Origin: Diabrotica undecimpunctata
Taxonomy: Eukaryota > Arthropoda > Insecta > Coleoptera > Chrysomelidae
Direction of reading: 5' to 3'
Assembly (NCBI RefSeq): GCF_040954645.1
Contig: NC_092808.1
Location: 82,833,889-82,897,888 of the forward strand
DNA length: 64,000 nt
The notes below the pieces were generated by a model that was not told the DNA's origin, searched no databases, and saw only the letters and a program-made list of their open reading frames with translations. Of the stretch, positions 32,780 to 43,233 are shown one piece after another. The translations under genes and the position numbers were made by a program. How positions within the stretch are numbered: position 1 is the stretch's first letter; each line of letters begins with the position of its first letter.

Positions 32780-33450
32780 AGAAATCTGCATTACCAACTC
32801 ATATTTTGTTCTTGAAACGATATGTTTGATTTATTGCTAACAATTTTATTCATTGACCTAAACTATATATATATTATACCCCATACGTCACTGATTTATA
32901 GATTTATAAAGAAATATTTAATAAATAAATATATTTATTTAATAAAAAAATAACATTGTTTATAGAGAAATAAAGGCTTTAGAAAATTGAAAATAAAATA
33001 AAATACATTGTCTTTAAATGATTTAGAGCATGTATCACTCTTAGATATTTCGTATCGACATTGCTTCGTTGTTCCTTTTTTAGACAGGTATCAAATTAAT
33101 TTGCTAATTTAGGCACTTTTTTTTGTTTATTTTAGTGTTTTTATTTTTTCAATAAGTAGACTTACTTTGGTATTTTTTATCCCAATTATTGTGTTCGCAT
33201 GCACTTTATTGTGCACAATTTTACAGCACAGCAGTTAATATGCTTTATGGACCTGAAGAAGGTCTCTGACTGAGTACAAAATAAACAACTACCGAATCCT
33301 AGCACATCAGATAAAACGAAGTGAGACGTATAGGAGATTTAATGTATATAGCGTGCCATCAAAAAATATTTATACGTACAGGATACATTTAAAAAAATTA
33401 TCAGAGTTGTCAGAAGAGTACTAGATCGGACTTTATAATTACTTAGTTTA
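32780..33450. other. unassigned AT-rich region
   Basis: No coding or repeat family recognised. It ends at a long (TA)n tract. Confidence 0.4.
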
Positions 33451-33462
33451 CATGCCAGCCGT

Positions 33463-33650
<188 letters not shown>

Positions 33651-33716
33651 ATTTATAGTATCAGCAAATCAGCAATCGGTCTGTAGGAAATAAAACTCTA
33701 TTTGTTCTGTCTCAAT

Positions 33717-33745
33717 ATATCGTCACGATTTTGTGACTTCTTCAG
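33717..33745 (-). ncRNA. hammerhead-like motif, left Penelope arm
   Basis: The minus strand reads CTGAAGA, A, GTCAC, AAAATC, GTGAC, then GATA. CTGAAGA fits the hammerhead CUGANGA box and helix II is a perfect 5-bp stem, but the GAAA box is changed to GATA. Confidence 0.4.
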
Positions 33746-34172
33746 GAGTAAATTTATTAGAATAATTAATTTTATATGTAAACAAAGTGAATATTTCAAT
33801 ACTTACAACTATAAGATTAAAAATTTAAATTTTTTTAACATATCTAAATAAATGACATTTTTGTTTGATTTTTATTTAGGAGTTATGGTAACCGCAATAT
33901 TTTATAGAGTGAATTACCGTTGTAAAATTTTTAGTGAATAAGTTAAAATAAACAATTATTATGACAGTATTATCCATATTATAAAGTGGAAAGATGGAAT
34001 TAATAGTAGAGAATTGAGAAAGAATCAGGAACATGGTAAATTGATCTATAAAATGTAATTGATGGTATGTAGTCAGTTATTGTAATACTGATATTTAGGA
34101 ATGTAATAAAATTATAGGTACAGTTACTAGAGAATTACTAAGTTTATTTTTAAAATTTTAAGATCTATCATA

Positions 34173-34499
34173 TCATATATTCTTTAGTATGTTGCAGTAG
34201 ATATTACTTAAATGATTGGTGTCTGCCTTATAATTGATAGATTCAGGAGTTTTATTAATGTGTACCATTTCAAGGAAAAGCCGATTTTTATAATTATTAA
34301 CTTGTTCCAAGATTTTTACATTATTAAAGTCAAAGTTATGTCCTGTCTTCAAGTGGTGGTTCACTAAGGCACAAAAGTTTTTTCGTATGTTACAGTCATT
34401 TTTGTGTTGAGTGACACGTTTTTTAAGCCACTGTTGACTTTGACCAATATAACAACTTTGACATTGACTGCAATTTATTCTGTAAATTATATTACTCAT
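34173..34499 (-). CDS. GIY-YIG endonuclease domain of a Penelope-like element (C-terminal fragment)
   Basis: The open frame gives IIYRINCSQCQSCYIGQSQQ, the N-terminal part of a GIY-YIG nuclease with the CCHH-like cysteine pair typical of Penelope-like elements, then LKKRVTQHKNDC, ALVNHHLKTGHNFDF and LFLEMVHINKTPESINY with the catalytic Glu. The protein would nick DNA for target-primed reverse transcription. Only the C-terminal ~108 codons of Pol are open; upstream minus-strand sequence to about 34760 carries the connecting region with frameshifts, and the RT itself is absent. The nuclease domain reads as intact but cannot be expressed as a full Pol. Confidence 0.8.
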   Translation of the reverse strand: MSNIIYRINCSQCQSCYIGQSQQWLKKRVTQHKNDCNIRKNFCALVNHHLKTGHNFDFNNVKILEQVNNYKNRLFLEMVHINKTPESINYKADTNHLSNIYCNILKNI

Positions 34500-34815
34500 T
34501 AATGAATTTGGAGTTTTAACTTTTATTTTTGAGAATAACCTTGAATTTAGAAGTGGATTGTAATTAATTTAATGTTCGGGAATGTTTTGAAAAGTGGGAC
34601 AATTTGGTCTGTTAAATTTTTTTGAAAGGTATTTTTTTATATGAAACTGGTTGTGGATTATTTATTAAAGCTCTATTGTAAAAGTTAGTGTTATAAAAAA
34701 GTTTTTTAATATATGTTTTGGGTAGCCAAACAGTTTAAAAACATTTCAAAAAGTTTCTTCAAATTGACATCTAGGAAACTCCGATCACAGGTTACATTTA
34801 AAGAAACTTTTTGAA

Positions 34816-35109
34816 ATGTTTTTAAACAATGGCTACCCAAAACATATATTAAAAAAACTTATTTATAACACTAACTTTTACAATAGAGCTTTAATAAATA
34901 ATCCACAACCAGTTTCATATAAAAAAATACCTTTCATAAAAAATTTAACACACCAAATGGTCCCACTTTTCAAAACATTTCCGAACATTAAATTAATTAA
35001 ATACAATCCACTTCATACCATTATTCCAATAACTGACTACATACCATCAATTACATTTTATAGATCAATTTACCATGTTCCTGATTCTTTCTCAATTCTC
35101 TGCTATTAA
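34816..35109 (+). pseudogene. Penelope-like Pol linker segment, mirror copy
   Basis: The open frame (FLNNGYPKHILKKLIYNTNF, then IPFIKNLTHQMVPLF and FPNIKLIKYNP) is the mirror of the damaged frame in the left arm and corresponds to the RT to GIY-YIG linker. It then runs into a deletion that joins it to noncoding end sequence, so the nuclease is missing. Confidence 0.65.
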
Positions 35110-35371
35110 TTCCATCTTTCCACTTTATAATATGGATAATACTGTCATAATAATTGTTTATTTTAATTTATTCACTAAAAATTGTACAATGGGAATCCAC
35201 TCTATAAAATATTGCGGTTACCATAACTCCTAAATAAAAATCAAACAAAAATGTCATTTATTTAGATATGTTAAAAAAATTTAAATTTTTAATCTTATAG
35301 TTGTAAGTATTGAAATATTCACTTTGTTTACATATAATAATTAATTATTCTAATAAATTTACAGTTTTCTC

Positions 35372-35399
35372 CTGAAGAAGTCACAAAATCGTAACGAAA
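35372..35399 (+). ncRNA. hammerhead-like motif, right Penelope arm
   Basis: Mirror of the left-arm motif: CTGAAGA, A, GTCAC, AAAATC, GTAAC, GAAA. Here GAAA is kept but helix II has one mismatch. Each arm is damaged at a different position, so an ancestral copy probably had both parts. Confidence 0.42.
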
Positions 35400-35493
35400 T
35401 ATTGAGACAGAACAAATAGAGTTTTATTTCCTACAGACCGATTGCTTATACTATAATTCAATATTTAAAACAGTACGGTCGAAAAATAATTTG

Positions 35494-35495
<2 letters not shown>

Positions 35496-35572
<77 letters not shown>
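35496..35572. repeat. (TA)n microsatellite, right of the Penelope-like pair
   Basis: About 77 bp of TA repeats, then TAATTGTATA twice. Confidence 0.97.
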
Positions 35573-35575
<3 letters not shown>

Positions 35576-36440
35576 GTATATAATTGTATATATTAGGAGA
35601 GACATATAATTGCTGAAGATTTCAATAAGAACATCCTATTTCTTACAACAACAAAAATCATAAAATAATAAAGTATATAAGAATAATATAGGTATGCTTA
35701 AATATAATTTCAAAATTTACCTGCAACTGTAGAAATAATTACTTGAATATTATTTCGTAATAAAGTCCTAAAAGTCCCCTGGTTCTCCATTTAAAAAAAT
35801 CTGCATTAATTTTATAACTATTCTGTAATGTCTCGTGCGTTGACTGTATTCAAACTATAACAAATGAAAAATATTTTTATTACTTACAAAGCATAACATT
35901 TCCGTAAATAACAACTACTATTTTAACAGTTGCATAATCGTTTATAAACACAACACAATTTCAGCGAATAATTTATTATTCGTTAGAAATTATTTGAAAA
36001 AATAACATTACTAAGAAACAATATAATTTTCCGTAACCACATTATGAGATTCCGAATTACAGTTTGATACCGATACACTAAAAATAAAACTAAACAATGG
36101 ATTTAATCTTTATTATGTTGAGCAATTTTCAACATAATTACAAACAAAAATATAAGAAGTGGTAAAATATATTATAATGTTTGAATGATTTAAATAATGG
36201 GGGAATGTGGACCGACACTATAATTTTACTTTTTTAATTTTTAAAATTTAACCTCATTAAATAAAAAACCACTTATTCAAATAAAATTGAAAAAATTGGT
36301 AAACATGAACATACAAATTAAAATTTTTTTAACACCAAAGCATAATATTTAATAAGAGCAGCTAACTTCTTAGCGGGAGAACGAAATTTGAAGCAGAAGA
36401 AGGAGTCTCACAGTTACAATGCTTCAAAAATTATTGGCCT
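35573..36440. other. unassigned AT-rich region
   Basis: No ORF or family recognised. Confidence 0.4.
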
Positions 36441-36469
36441 TGTAATAGACATCCAAAAACCAAAATATA

Positions 36470-36885
36470 CAGAAGTAAGTAGAAGAAATTGCTCAAACAC
36501 AGGTGCAGAACTTAATTATAAATGGACAAACCATCGAAGTTGTTCGTGAATTTGTATACCTTGGTTCTAGCTATTAATCGAAAAAGATCAATAGACGAAT
36601 TCTTTGTGCTAATAGATACTACATTATTCTACTAAAACAACTAAAATAAACGAATATCTCGAGAAGTATAAAAATTAAAATCTATAACTCCGCTAAGACC
36701 AGTTTTTATATAAGGCTTGGAGACTTGGACACTTACTCAATAGAATAAGGATCCACTAGGAACTAAGTTTTTAATGAAATAATCTACTATGAATTTTTAA
36801 AAGAAGAGGCCTAAGAACAGTATATAGAGCTATAAATGACAATGAATTACCTAGCAAAGGATACAATTTTGAGCTATACCGCCTA
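36470..36885 (+). pseudogene. RTE-type retrotransposon C-terminal fragment
   Basis: Broken frames read LIINGQTIEVVREFVYLGSS, INRRILCANRYYI, SIKIKIYNSA and, near the end, RTVYRAINDNELPSKGYNFELYRL. This is the thumb to C-terminus of an RTE-type element similar to the one at 25.3 kb. Stops in every frame. Confidence 0.68.
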
Positions 36886-36888
36886 TCT

Positions 36889-37135
36889 TCTTCTTCTTTG
36901 TGTGCCACGCCTGTTTATGCAGCCAGGAGACTTGTTTTTTTTTTGAACCAAGCATGTTTTTTTTTTCTCTATTTTTGCCTGATTGATGAGTAAGCGATAT
37001 TAAGGTGTACTCATTATATGATCGAAGTATTGGACTTCTTTAATTTTAAAGATGTTGATCAATTCTCGCTTTTTCTACATGGTTTCTACACACGTTCTTT
37101 GAACATATGTGCTGTCCACGAAAATTTGATCATAC
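36889..37135 (-). pseudogene. RTE-type retrotransposon 3' end with (GAA)n tail, minus strand
   Basis: TTCTTCTTCTT at about 36889-36899 is a GAA tail in reverse. The minus strand then reads KLKKLQYFDHIM in shifted frames and RLLINQAKIE, the closing motifs of an RTE-type ORF. It abuts the plus-strand fragment on its left, giving a tail-to-tail pair. Confidence 0.55.
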
Positions 37136-37439
37136 GGCGGTAATACTACAACTCAATCGCTTTCAATCTATTCAAATTTTTGGGTAATGTGTGAAAAAAC
37201 TCATTTGAAAAACCTCAAGAAATAAACCGGAGATGCAAGGCTGACAAACAAGATTATTACAACAACATATGCAAAAAAATTAAGAGCCACGAAGCATACT
37301 GCCAGAATCTATATATAAAGAAAGCAATCAATAAACTTAATTAAACACGAGGCACCAAGCCCAGGTCGGATAACAACAGAAACGTTCAAGGAAACAAAAA
37401 AAATCGGAATGAAATACGTCCTCTACAATCAAATATGTT

Positions 37440-38225
37440 AACTTTTCCAGGCAGTTATCGCGCTGATGTAACGTTCTCTATAATCACAATAAAACACAAA
37501 ACAAATCAGCTTTCGTAAAGGCGAATATTATAGAATATTTCTCTAATCTCACATGTCAGCAAGGTAATGCTACAAATCATGAATGATAGGCTGAAAACTT
37601 TTCTCCAAAGAGAAATAGAAAAACAGACCGGGTCTGGCAAGTCACGAGAATTTAATATCGTAAATAAATCAGAAATAAAGAGGCATTAAAAGTGCTTGAC
37701 ATACTTTCAAATAAATTCCAACCAGAACAAGGTGTAAGGCGAGGATGTATACTATATCTACCACTGTTTTATACCTATGGAGAACATATTATGAGGAAAG
37801 CGCTTAAAGGATGTGAAAAAGGCATCTCAAGTAATGGCCAAAAAATAAACAATCTACGCTTTGGCAACGACACAGCCTATTTGCCAACAGCCAAGAATAC
37901 CTGATTTATCTTATACGGCTGGTTGATATTGAGAATAAAAGGTTTGGTCTGAAATTAAATATAATGAAGACAAAAATTATGATAGGAGGTAGGCAATACA
38001 ACAATCCACATATTATAACTAAAATTGACTGATTTGATGTTTTAGATGTATTTTAGATGACTGATTTAGATGTTTGTATCCGGGATTTTTGGTCACAAAC
38101 ACAGAGATGATCCAGGAGGAGATAAAACGTAGATGTGATCTAGCTACGATCACTATGAGAAAAATTACCAAATTATGGAAATATCCCAATATTTTAAACA
38201 TCAGAAAAATAAGGTTGGTCAATTT
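37440..38225 (+). pseudogene. RTE-type reverse transcriptase fragment
   Basis: The frame at 37692-37904 reads FQPEQGVRRGCILYLPLFYTYGEHIM, then KINNLRFGNDTA where FADD has become FGND. Downstream are RFGLKLNIMKTKIMI near 37945 and IQEEIKRRCDLATITMRKITKLW at 38110-38180. The motif phrasing is close to that of the intact element at 43.2-46.7 kb. It ends at the start of the dispersed repeat at 38227. Confidence 0.78.
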
Positions 38226-38445
38226 TTGTAACGTTCTAAATGTCACATGTTTGTTATTTTTTGTCAAATAATTATTTTATTTCATGTTTTTTATTTTATT
38301 CATTTGTGAACTTACTGTTTTATTTTACTATTTTTTATCTAAAAATAGTTGGCGCTCAACTCTTCTATCAACTAAATATTTTGTTAAGGCCTTATTATTC
38401 AATCGCAGTTCTCGTTTATTTCAGTTCTTTTCTGATTTACTCTTG

Positions 38446-40731
38446 ATATATCCCCGTATTCATACCCTGTATATTACAATTCCGCTACTTACATCCAGTC
38501 ATATAAAATTCTTTATGTTGGCTACTCTCTCGGATAACAAGTTTTGCATAGTTTATGAAAAACTTATAGAACTATTCGATAAAGCATTTTCTTTGCAAGC
38601 GGTGGATACTACACGATTTTCTAAATAGTCTAAAAATAAGGGCTGGTTGACTTCTAATTTAATTAATGAGGGAGATTTTATTAGAGACATTTTCAGATCT
38701 ATAAAATATTCAGAAAGTCATGAGCTCAGAATATGGTATAACATGCTAAAAAAAAATCATGAATACAAAGTTAAGTTAGCCAAGCAAACTTAGCAGTTAT
38801 TAACACTGTCGGAGGTAAAAATCGAAACTCTTCTAAATACCTAAGTAAATTTTAAAATAATTTGGGAATTTCTGTGGATGACCCTTATGACATAGCAGAC
38901 ATCTTTTAGTCAACATTTTTCGAATTCCGTAACAAATTTAATTAGTCAAACTTCACCTGACTATAATCCTAAGAATCTTTCTTCGCATATACACTCCCTT
39001 TTCGTTTATCCTGTTAGTGATGAAAAAATAAAAAGTATAATTAAAGATATCTCAAAAAAATCCTCGGCTGGACTGGATGAGATCCCGTATTCTATGTTAA
39101 CACATGTATCTCATAACATATATAAACAATTAACATTTCTAGTAAACTTTTCATTTCAGGAAGGGATTTTTTCTCAAATTCTAAATACGGCTTTAGTTGT
39201 GCCAATACATAAAAAAGGCGACAAATAAAAATTTGATAACTATTGAGGCCTATCACTTTTATCTGTGTTTTCAAAAATATATGAGAAGGCATTTCATACA
39301 CGTCTCCTCTCGTATATTAACAAGAACAACATTATAGAAAAATCTCAATTTGGTTTCCGTGAAGGAATAAATGTACAAGATGCACTACTAGCGCCGTGCA
39401 ATCATATTTTATCGAACTTTGATATAGGTAATGAAGTTATCTGTTTGTTTTTTGACTCAGCACGAGCTTTTGAAACTGTAAATCATCCAATACTGCTGGA
39501 GAAACTTTATCGTAGTGGTGTTAGAGGAACTGCGTTAACGTGGATCCACACCTTTTTATCGAAAAGGTTTTAAAAAATTAAGGGTCAATGTAAATGAAAA
39601 TATAATATTTTCTTCAGAAGAAAGTGTCCTCTCCGGAGTTCCACAGGGAAGTATCATTGGCCCTCTTTTATTTTTGATTATCGTCAACGATTTAAATCAA
39701 CTGATAAACGATAGCTCAGCATGTTTGTTTCGGAATCGAAAACTTGGAACAGCAATCAGGCTGTTATGTCACTCAATTTGCTGACGATACCACAGTTGCA
39801 CTAATTTCCAATAATTTTTTTCATGTAGTACAAAAAGCAAACTGTCTTGTAAAAAGTATGACTCATTACTGTTTAAATAATGCCCTAATCTTAAATGGAT
39901 CAAAGACCAATATGGTAACCTTTTCACCTTCTACTATGCAGATGAGTCCATTAGTAAAATTTGACAATGGGTCAGTGGTAAATAGTCACTCCACTAAGTT
40001 GTTAGGTGTTTACCTGGATTCTAATTTGTCTTGGAGCTCTCATGTTGATTATGTAGTGAGATTGTCTGTGCACTGTTATGTTCTATGGCAACTTAGGAAT
40101 TTTGTCTCCCTAGATATCTTGTACATGTACAGTCAATTTTGCAATATTGCTTAGTTTGTTGGGGAAATTGCTGGCGAATTAATGAGGGGCTTGTTCTTCA
40201 AAAAAAATTATTCGGACCATGACGTTTAGAAGGCGCTTAGATTCCTGTAGACCAGTTTTTAAACAATTAAATATTTTAACTGTTATTTCGCTGTATATTT
40301 TCAGTTGTATTGTTTATGTAAAGTCACATAGATGCAATTTTATTTGCAGAAATGATGTTTGTTTAATGAGTGGTTACAATTTTCTTTACAGAAATGATTT
40401 GGTGACCCCTGTTCGTCACTTGACCTTTTTAGGTAAGGGTCCTTACCCAACATGCGTTAGTTTGTATAACTAACTAACTAATTATGTTAAAGAGTCAAAT
40501 ATTTATGTATTTAAGAGAACAGTTAAGGATTTACTTCTGGTAAACACTTTCTATTCGTTAGAGGAATACTTGCAGGCATCTTTTTAACAATTTGTATGTT
40601 TTTGTATATATTTCATATGTTAACTATTTTTATATACTTATAGTTTTTTACTGAGCATAGATTATATTTGACGCATTTCAATACTTGTAAAAGTTAGATA
40701 AAATAAAGAATATTGATTGATTGATTGATTG
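38446..40731 (+). mobile_element. CR1/L2-like non-LTR retrotransposon, 5'-truncated, (TTGA)n tail
   Basis: The plus strand reads a pre-RT linker (KAFSLQAVDTTRFSK, then GWLTSNLINEGDFIRDIFRS), RT in broken frames from 38900 (KKSSAGLDEIPYSML, LVVPIHKKGDK, SQFGFREG, DSARAFETVNH, then FADDTTVALIS near 39780 with both Asp kept), a thumb and C-terminal region (TKLLGVYLDSNLSW, RRLDSCRPVFKQLNILT, YIFSCIVYVKSH). The 3' end is TTGATTGATTGATTGATTGA at about 40711-40730. ACTCTTGA at 38438-38445 and 40732-40739 is a plausible 8-bp duplication. Missing endonuclease; several stops. Confidence 0.8.
39265..40154 (+). pseudogene. CR1/L2-like reverse transcriptase, open segments
   Basis: Two open segments, 39265-39573 and 39744-40154, carry the best-preserved RT core: FSKIYEKAFHTRLLSYI, INVQDALLAPCN, then after a frame change VTQFADDTTVAL. 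The intervening ~170 bp hold the VPQGSIIGPLLFL-like motif in another frame. It would copy the element RNA by target-primed reverse transcription. Two frameshifts are enough to explain the break here, fewer than in other fragments in the window. Confidence 0.7.
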
Positions 40732-41214
40732 ACTCTTGACTTTCGAGTTCTGTCATGTCAGTTTCGTTTCAAAAATGGAAAAGGCAACCATGCACCGTGT
40801 GTAGCATACCGAAATAAGCTGGCTACATAAAGACTACAAGTACTTAAAACTACACTCATATACCAGATGTTGAAAACTGCAACTTCACCCGATCTTCGGA
40901 TGTGACAGAAATATATTATGCCATAAGTATCAATTTTTTCATCTATATTTATAAAGCTTTAGGAAAGATGTACTTTCTATTAATATTTTGTGAATGTATA
41001 ATAAATATGATTAGTAAATATAATCTTTTAGTTGTCCCTTCTAAAATTTCTCATTGTTCAGCTTTGCATTTAAGATAAGACGTCTTACACCTGTGAGACA
41101 GAGCTGGTCGAAGCCTAAACAATTAGCACCCAATGTTATAGGTAGTAAGTTCACTCTTATACGATGGTTGTTAAATTATTACAAACTCAATAATATTTTC
41201 AGTACTGACATTTG

Positions 41215-41590
41215 GATTCAAGTAGTGAACAGTAACGCAATCAGAAACGAGAAAGATAGACGCCACTGAAATGTTCTGCGGGAAAAGAGTTTTACAAATT
41301 CCATGGACCGACCATAAAAAAATAATTATATTCTAAAATAAATAACGATCTGTAAGAGACTCTCCAGAAAAATCCAACTACAACAACTAAAATATTTTGG
41401 ACACGTCAGGAGGTCTGACACAGACAATATGGTGAGACTCATTATTCAAGGGAAGATAGAAGGCCAAAAACCACGAGGAAGATCTCCAACAATATGAATT
41501 AAGCAGATCACAGGAAGTTGCAAAAGACATATGCATGATGTAATAGCAATGACAGAGACAGAAATCTCTGAAGACGGGTCATACACGATG
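41215..41590 (+). pseudogene. RTE-type C-terminal fragment
   Basis: Reads RKIQLQQLKYFGHVRRSDTD, then MVRLIIQGKIEGQKPRGRSP, the closing segment of the RTE-type family, with stops on both sides. The region that should precede it is lost. Confidence 0.7.
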
Positions 41591-41599
41591 AACACTCGC

Positions 41600-42835
41600 G
41601 TTACCTAATATTTGTAATAGTTTAACATTAAGACATCTTTCGTTGTACAGTCTTTTTTAACTGTTCGTTTTCTTAGAGAATTGTGTCGAGCTGTAGTGAT
41701 TATTGTTTTTTTCATTCATAGTATCTTCCAGTCTAATTTCGGACAACATGTATACCGCCTATACAAAGAATAAAATATAAAAATAATTAAAATCAACATA
41801 ATGAGAACATCAACAGCATGACACTAACAGAACTAAAATACACTTTATATCTAAATTGCTTCACATATATGAAAATCTTTGGTTCTATATATCTATATCT
41901 TAAATTAAATTCTCAAAAATTATAAATTACAAAAAAATCTTATTGTGTAGGACATTATACAAAATCTAGTTGCAACAAAATATATAAATTATTAAAGTTT
42001 ATTGTAAAATTAATAATAGAATGAATCAAATACTGGTTTGTTAAAGCAAGCCAAAAAATTGTTATATTTACAAGCAATAAAATATGGAGAACATTCTAAA
42101 AAATATGATTTAAATCTCTTATTGATTTGTTACACGTACACGTACATAAAGGAGAGTTAAAGGTACTAATTTTATTAAGTGGACTGGAAAATGATCATGG
42201 TTGAGTTTTAAATGACTTATGGTAAAAAAATGTGATGATAAAAAAAATAACATAAATATTATCAAAAAAGGAAAACAAACAAAATTTTTTTGTTTTTAGT
42301 TATCTTAAAAAAGAATTTTAAGCATAAAACATACTAAAATTTCAACGCATATTAATACTAGATTACTACGTAGGAACAGTTAAAATGTAAGCTATTAGTG
42401 TAGAAGCAGCTGATTAGGATTAGGACAATATCTATTAAAAATCAAGGGAAGACAACCAACTCATATAGCCTCCTGGTAATTCATATTACCGATAGTACTT
42501 TATGCCCAGAAAAGTTGAAGAAATGGTCTTTAGTCTGGCCAGCTGTTAATCACCAGAGAGTGTAAAAGATCCCAGACTGGATACGATAACATTAAGAGAC
42601 AAAGATTTCTATGTACGAATGAGTCATTAATAGGAAACAAAATTGTGCTATTCGGGATCTGCAAATAACGATTTACGGTATAGACATCGCGTAGGATTAT
42701 TTATAAGATTAAAATAAAGAAATAAGTAATAACCATAGATCTCCCGGACCGAATCATCGTTATATAACTGCTGGATAAAGTATTTATTATCAAGATCATC
42801 TTTAAATCACAGGAGATAGTGGAGGTTTCATCGCA
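41600..42835. other. unassigned AT-rich region
   Basis: No recognisable coding motif in either strand. Its right part (from about 42440) may be an eroded start of the I-like element that follows, but I could not identify RT palm motifs. Confidence 0.4.
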
Positions 42836-43233
42836 AAAGTAGGACGAGGAAGCAATTTACAATTTCGCTTATTCCTCTGCCACAAAGTATATTTTAAAAT
42901 CTCTAGGTATAATTAGTAATATTGGTCTAAGAATATTATTACGATCATTTAAAAATACACCTATTATATAGCGATTTTTTTTATTAAGAAAGCCATGCAT
43001 TAGAAGAAGGCACGAATTGGAACACATTCGAAGATATTAAACTTTGATTTTTCCAATATATTGAATACATCCCTTAGTACTAAAAACTATTTTGTCAAAT
43101 ATACTTCAACTTTATTAAAATGTCTCTAAAATATATACAGATGGTTCAAAATCTAGCAATGGAGTTGAATCGTGATCAATATCTATTTCAACTATTCCTC
43201 CCCGGTACCATATCTCTCTCTCTTGTCGTTTCC

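Larger units (their letters stand above)
33671..35455. mobile_element. inverted pair of Penelope-like element copies
   Basis: The left arm (33671 to about 34759) and right arm (34801-35455) are inverted copies at roughly 95 percent identity by eye, meeting around a 41-bp spacer (34760-34800) with TTCAAAAAGTTTCTT on one side and AAGAAACTTTTTGAA on the other. Outer ends both contain the AGCAATCGGTCTGTAGGAAA-type sequence and a hammerhead-like motif. The right arm lacks about 450 bp present in the left, including the GIY-YIG segment. Both sides are bordered by (TA)n tracts. Penelope-like elements often integrate as tandem or inverted partial copies. Confidence 0.78.
38227..41110 (+). repeat. dispersed repeat copy A, interrupted by a CR1-like element
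   Basis: 38227-38445 and about 40740-41110 together match the two halves of the sequence at 52369-53595: both begin TGTAACGTT, then CATGTTTGTTATTTTT and TAAATAATTATTTTAT, and both end near AAGATAAGACGT, GAGA(C)(T)GAGCT and GGCCTAAA or AGCCTAAA. The TG start and length allow a solo LTR, but no internal region or target duplication has been found. Confidence 0.62.

Noticed and set aside
38240..38628. Overlapping ORFs rich in Phe and Leu as a membrane protein
   Set aside because: The first halves are AT-rich repeat translation; only the last ~30 codons (KAFSLQAVDTTRFSK) are real, and belong to the CR1-like linker.
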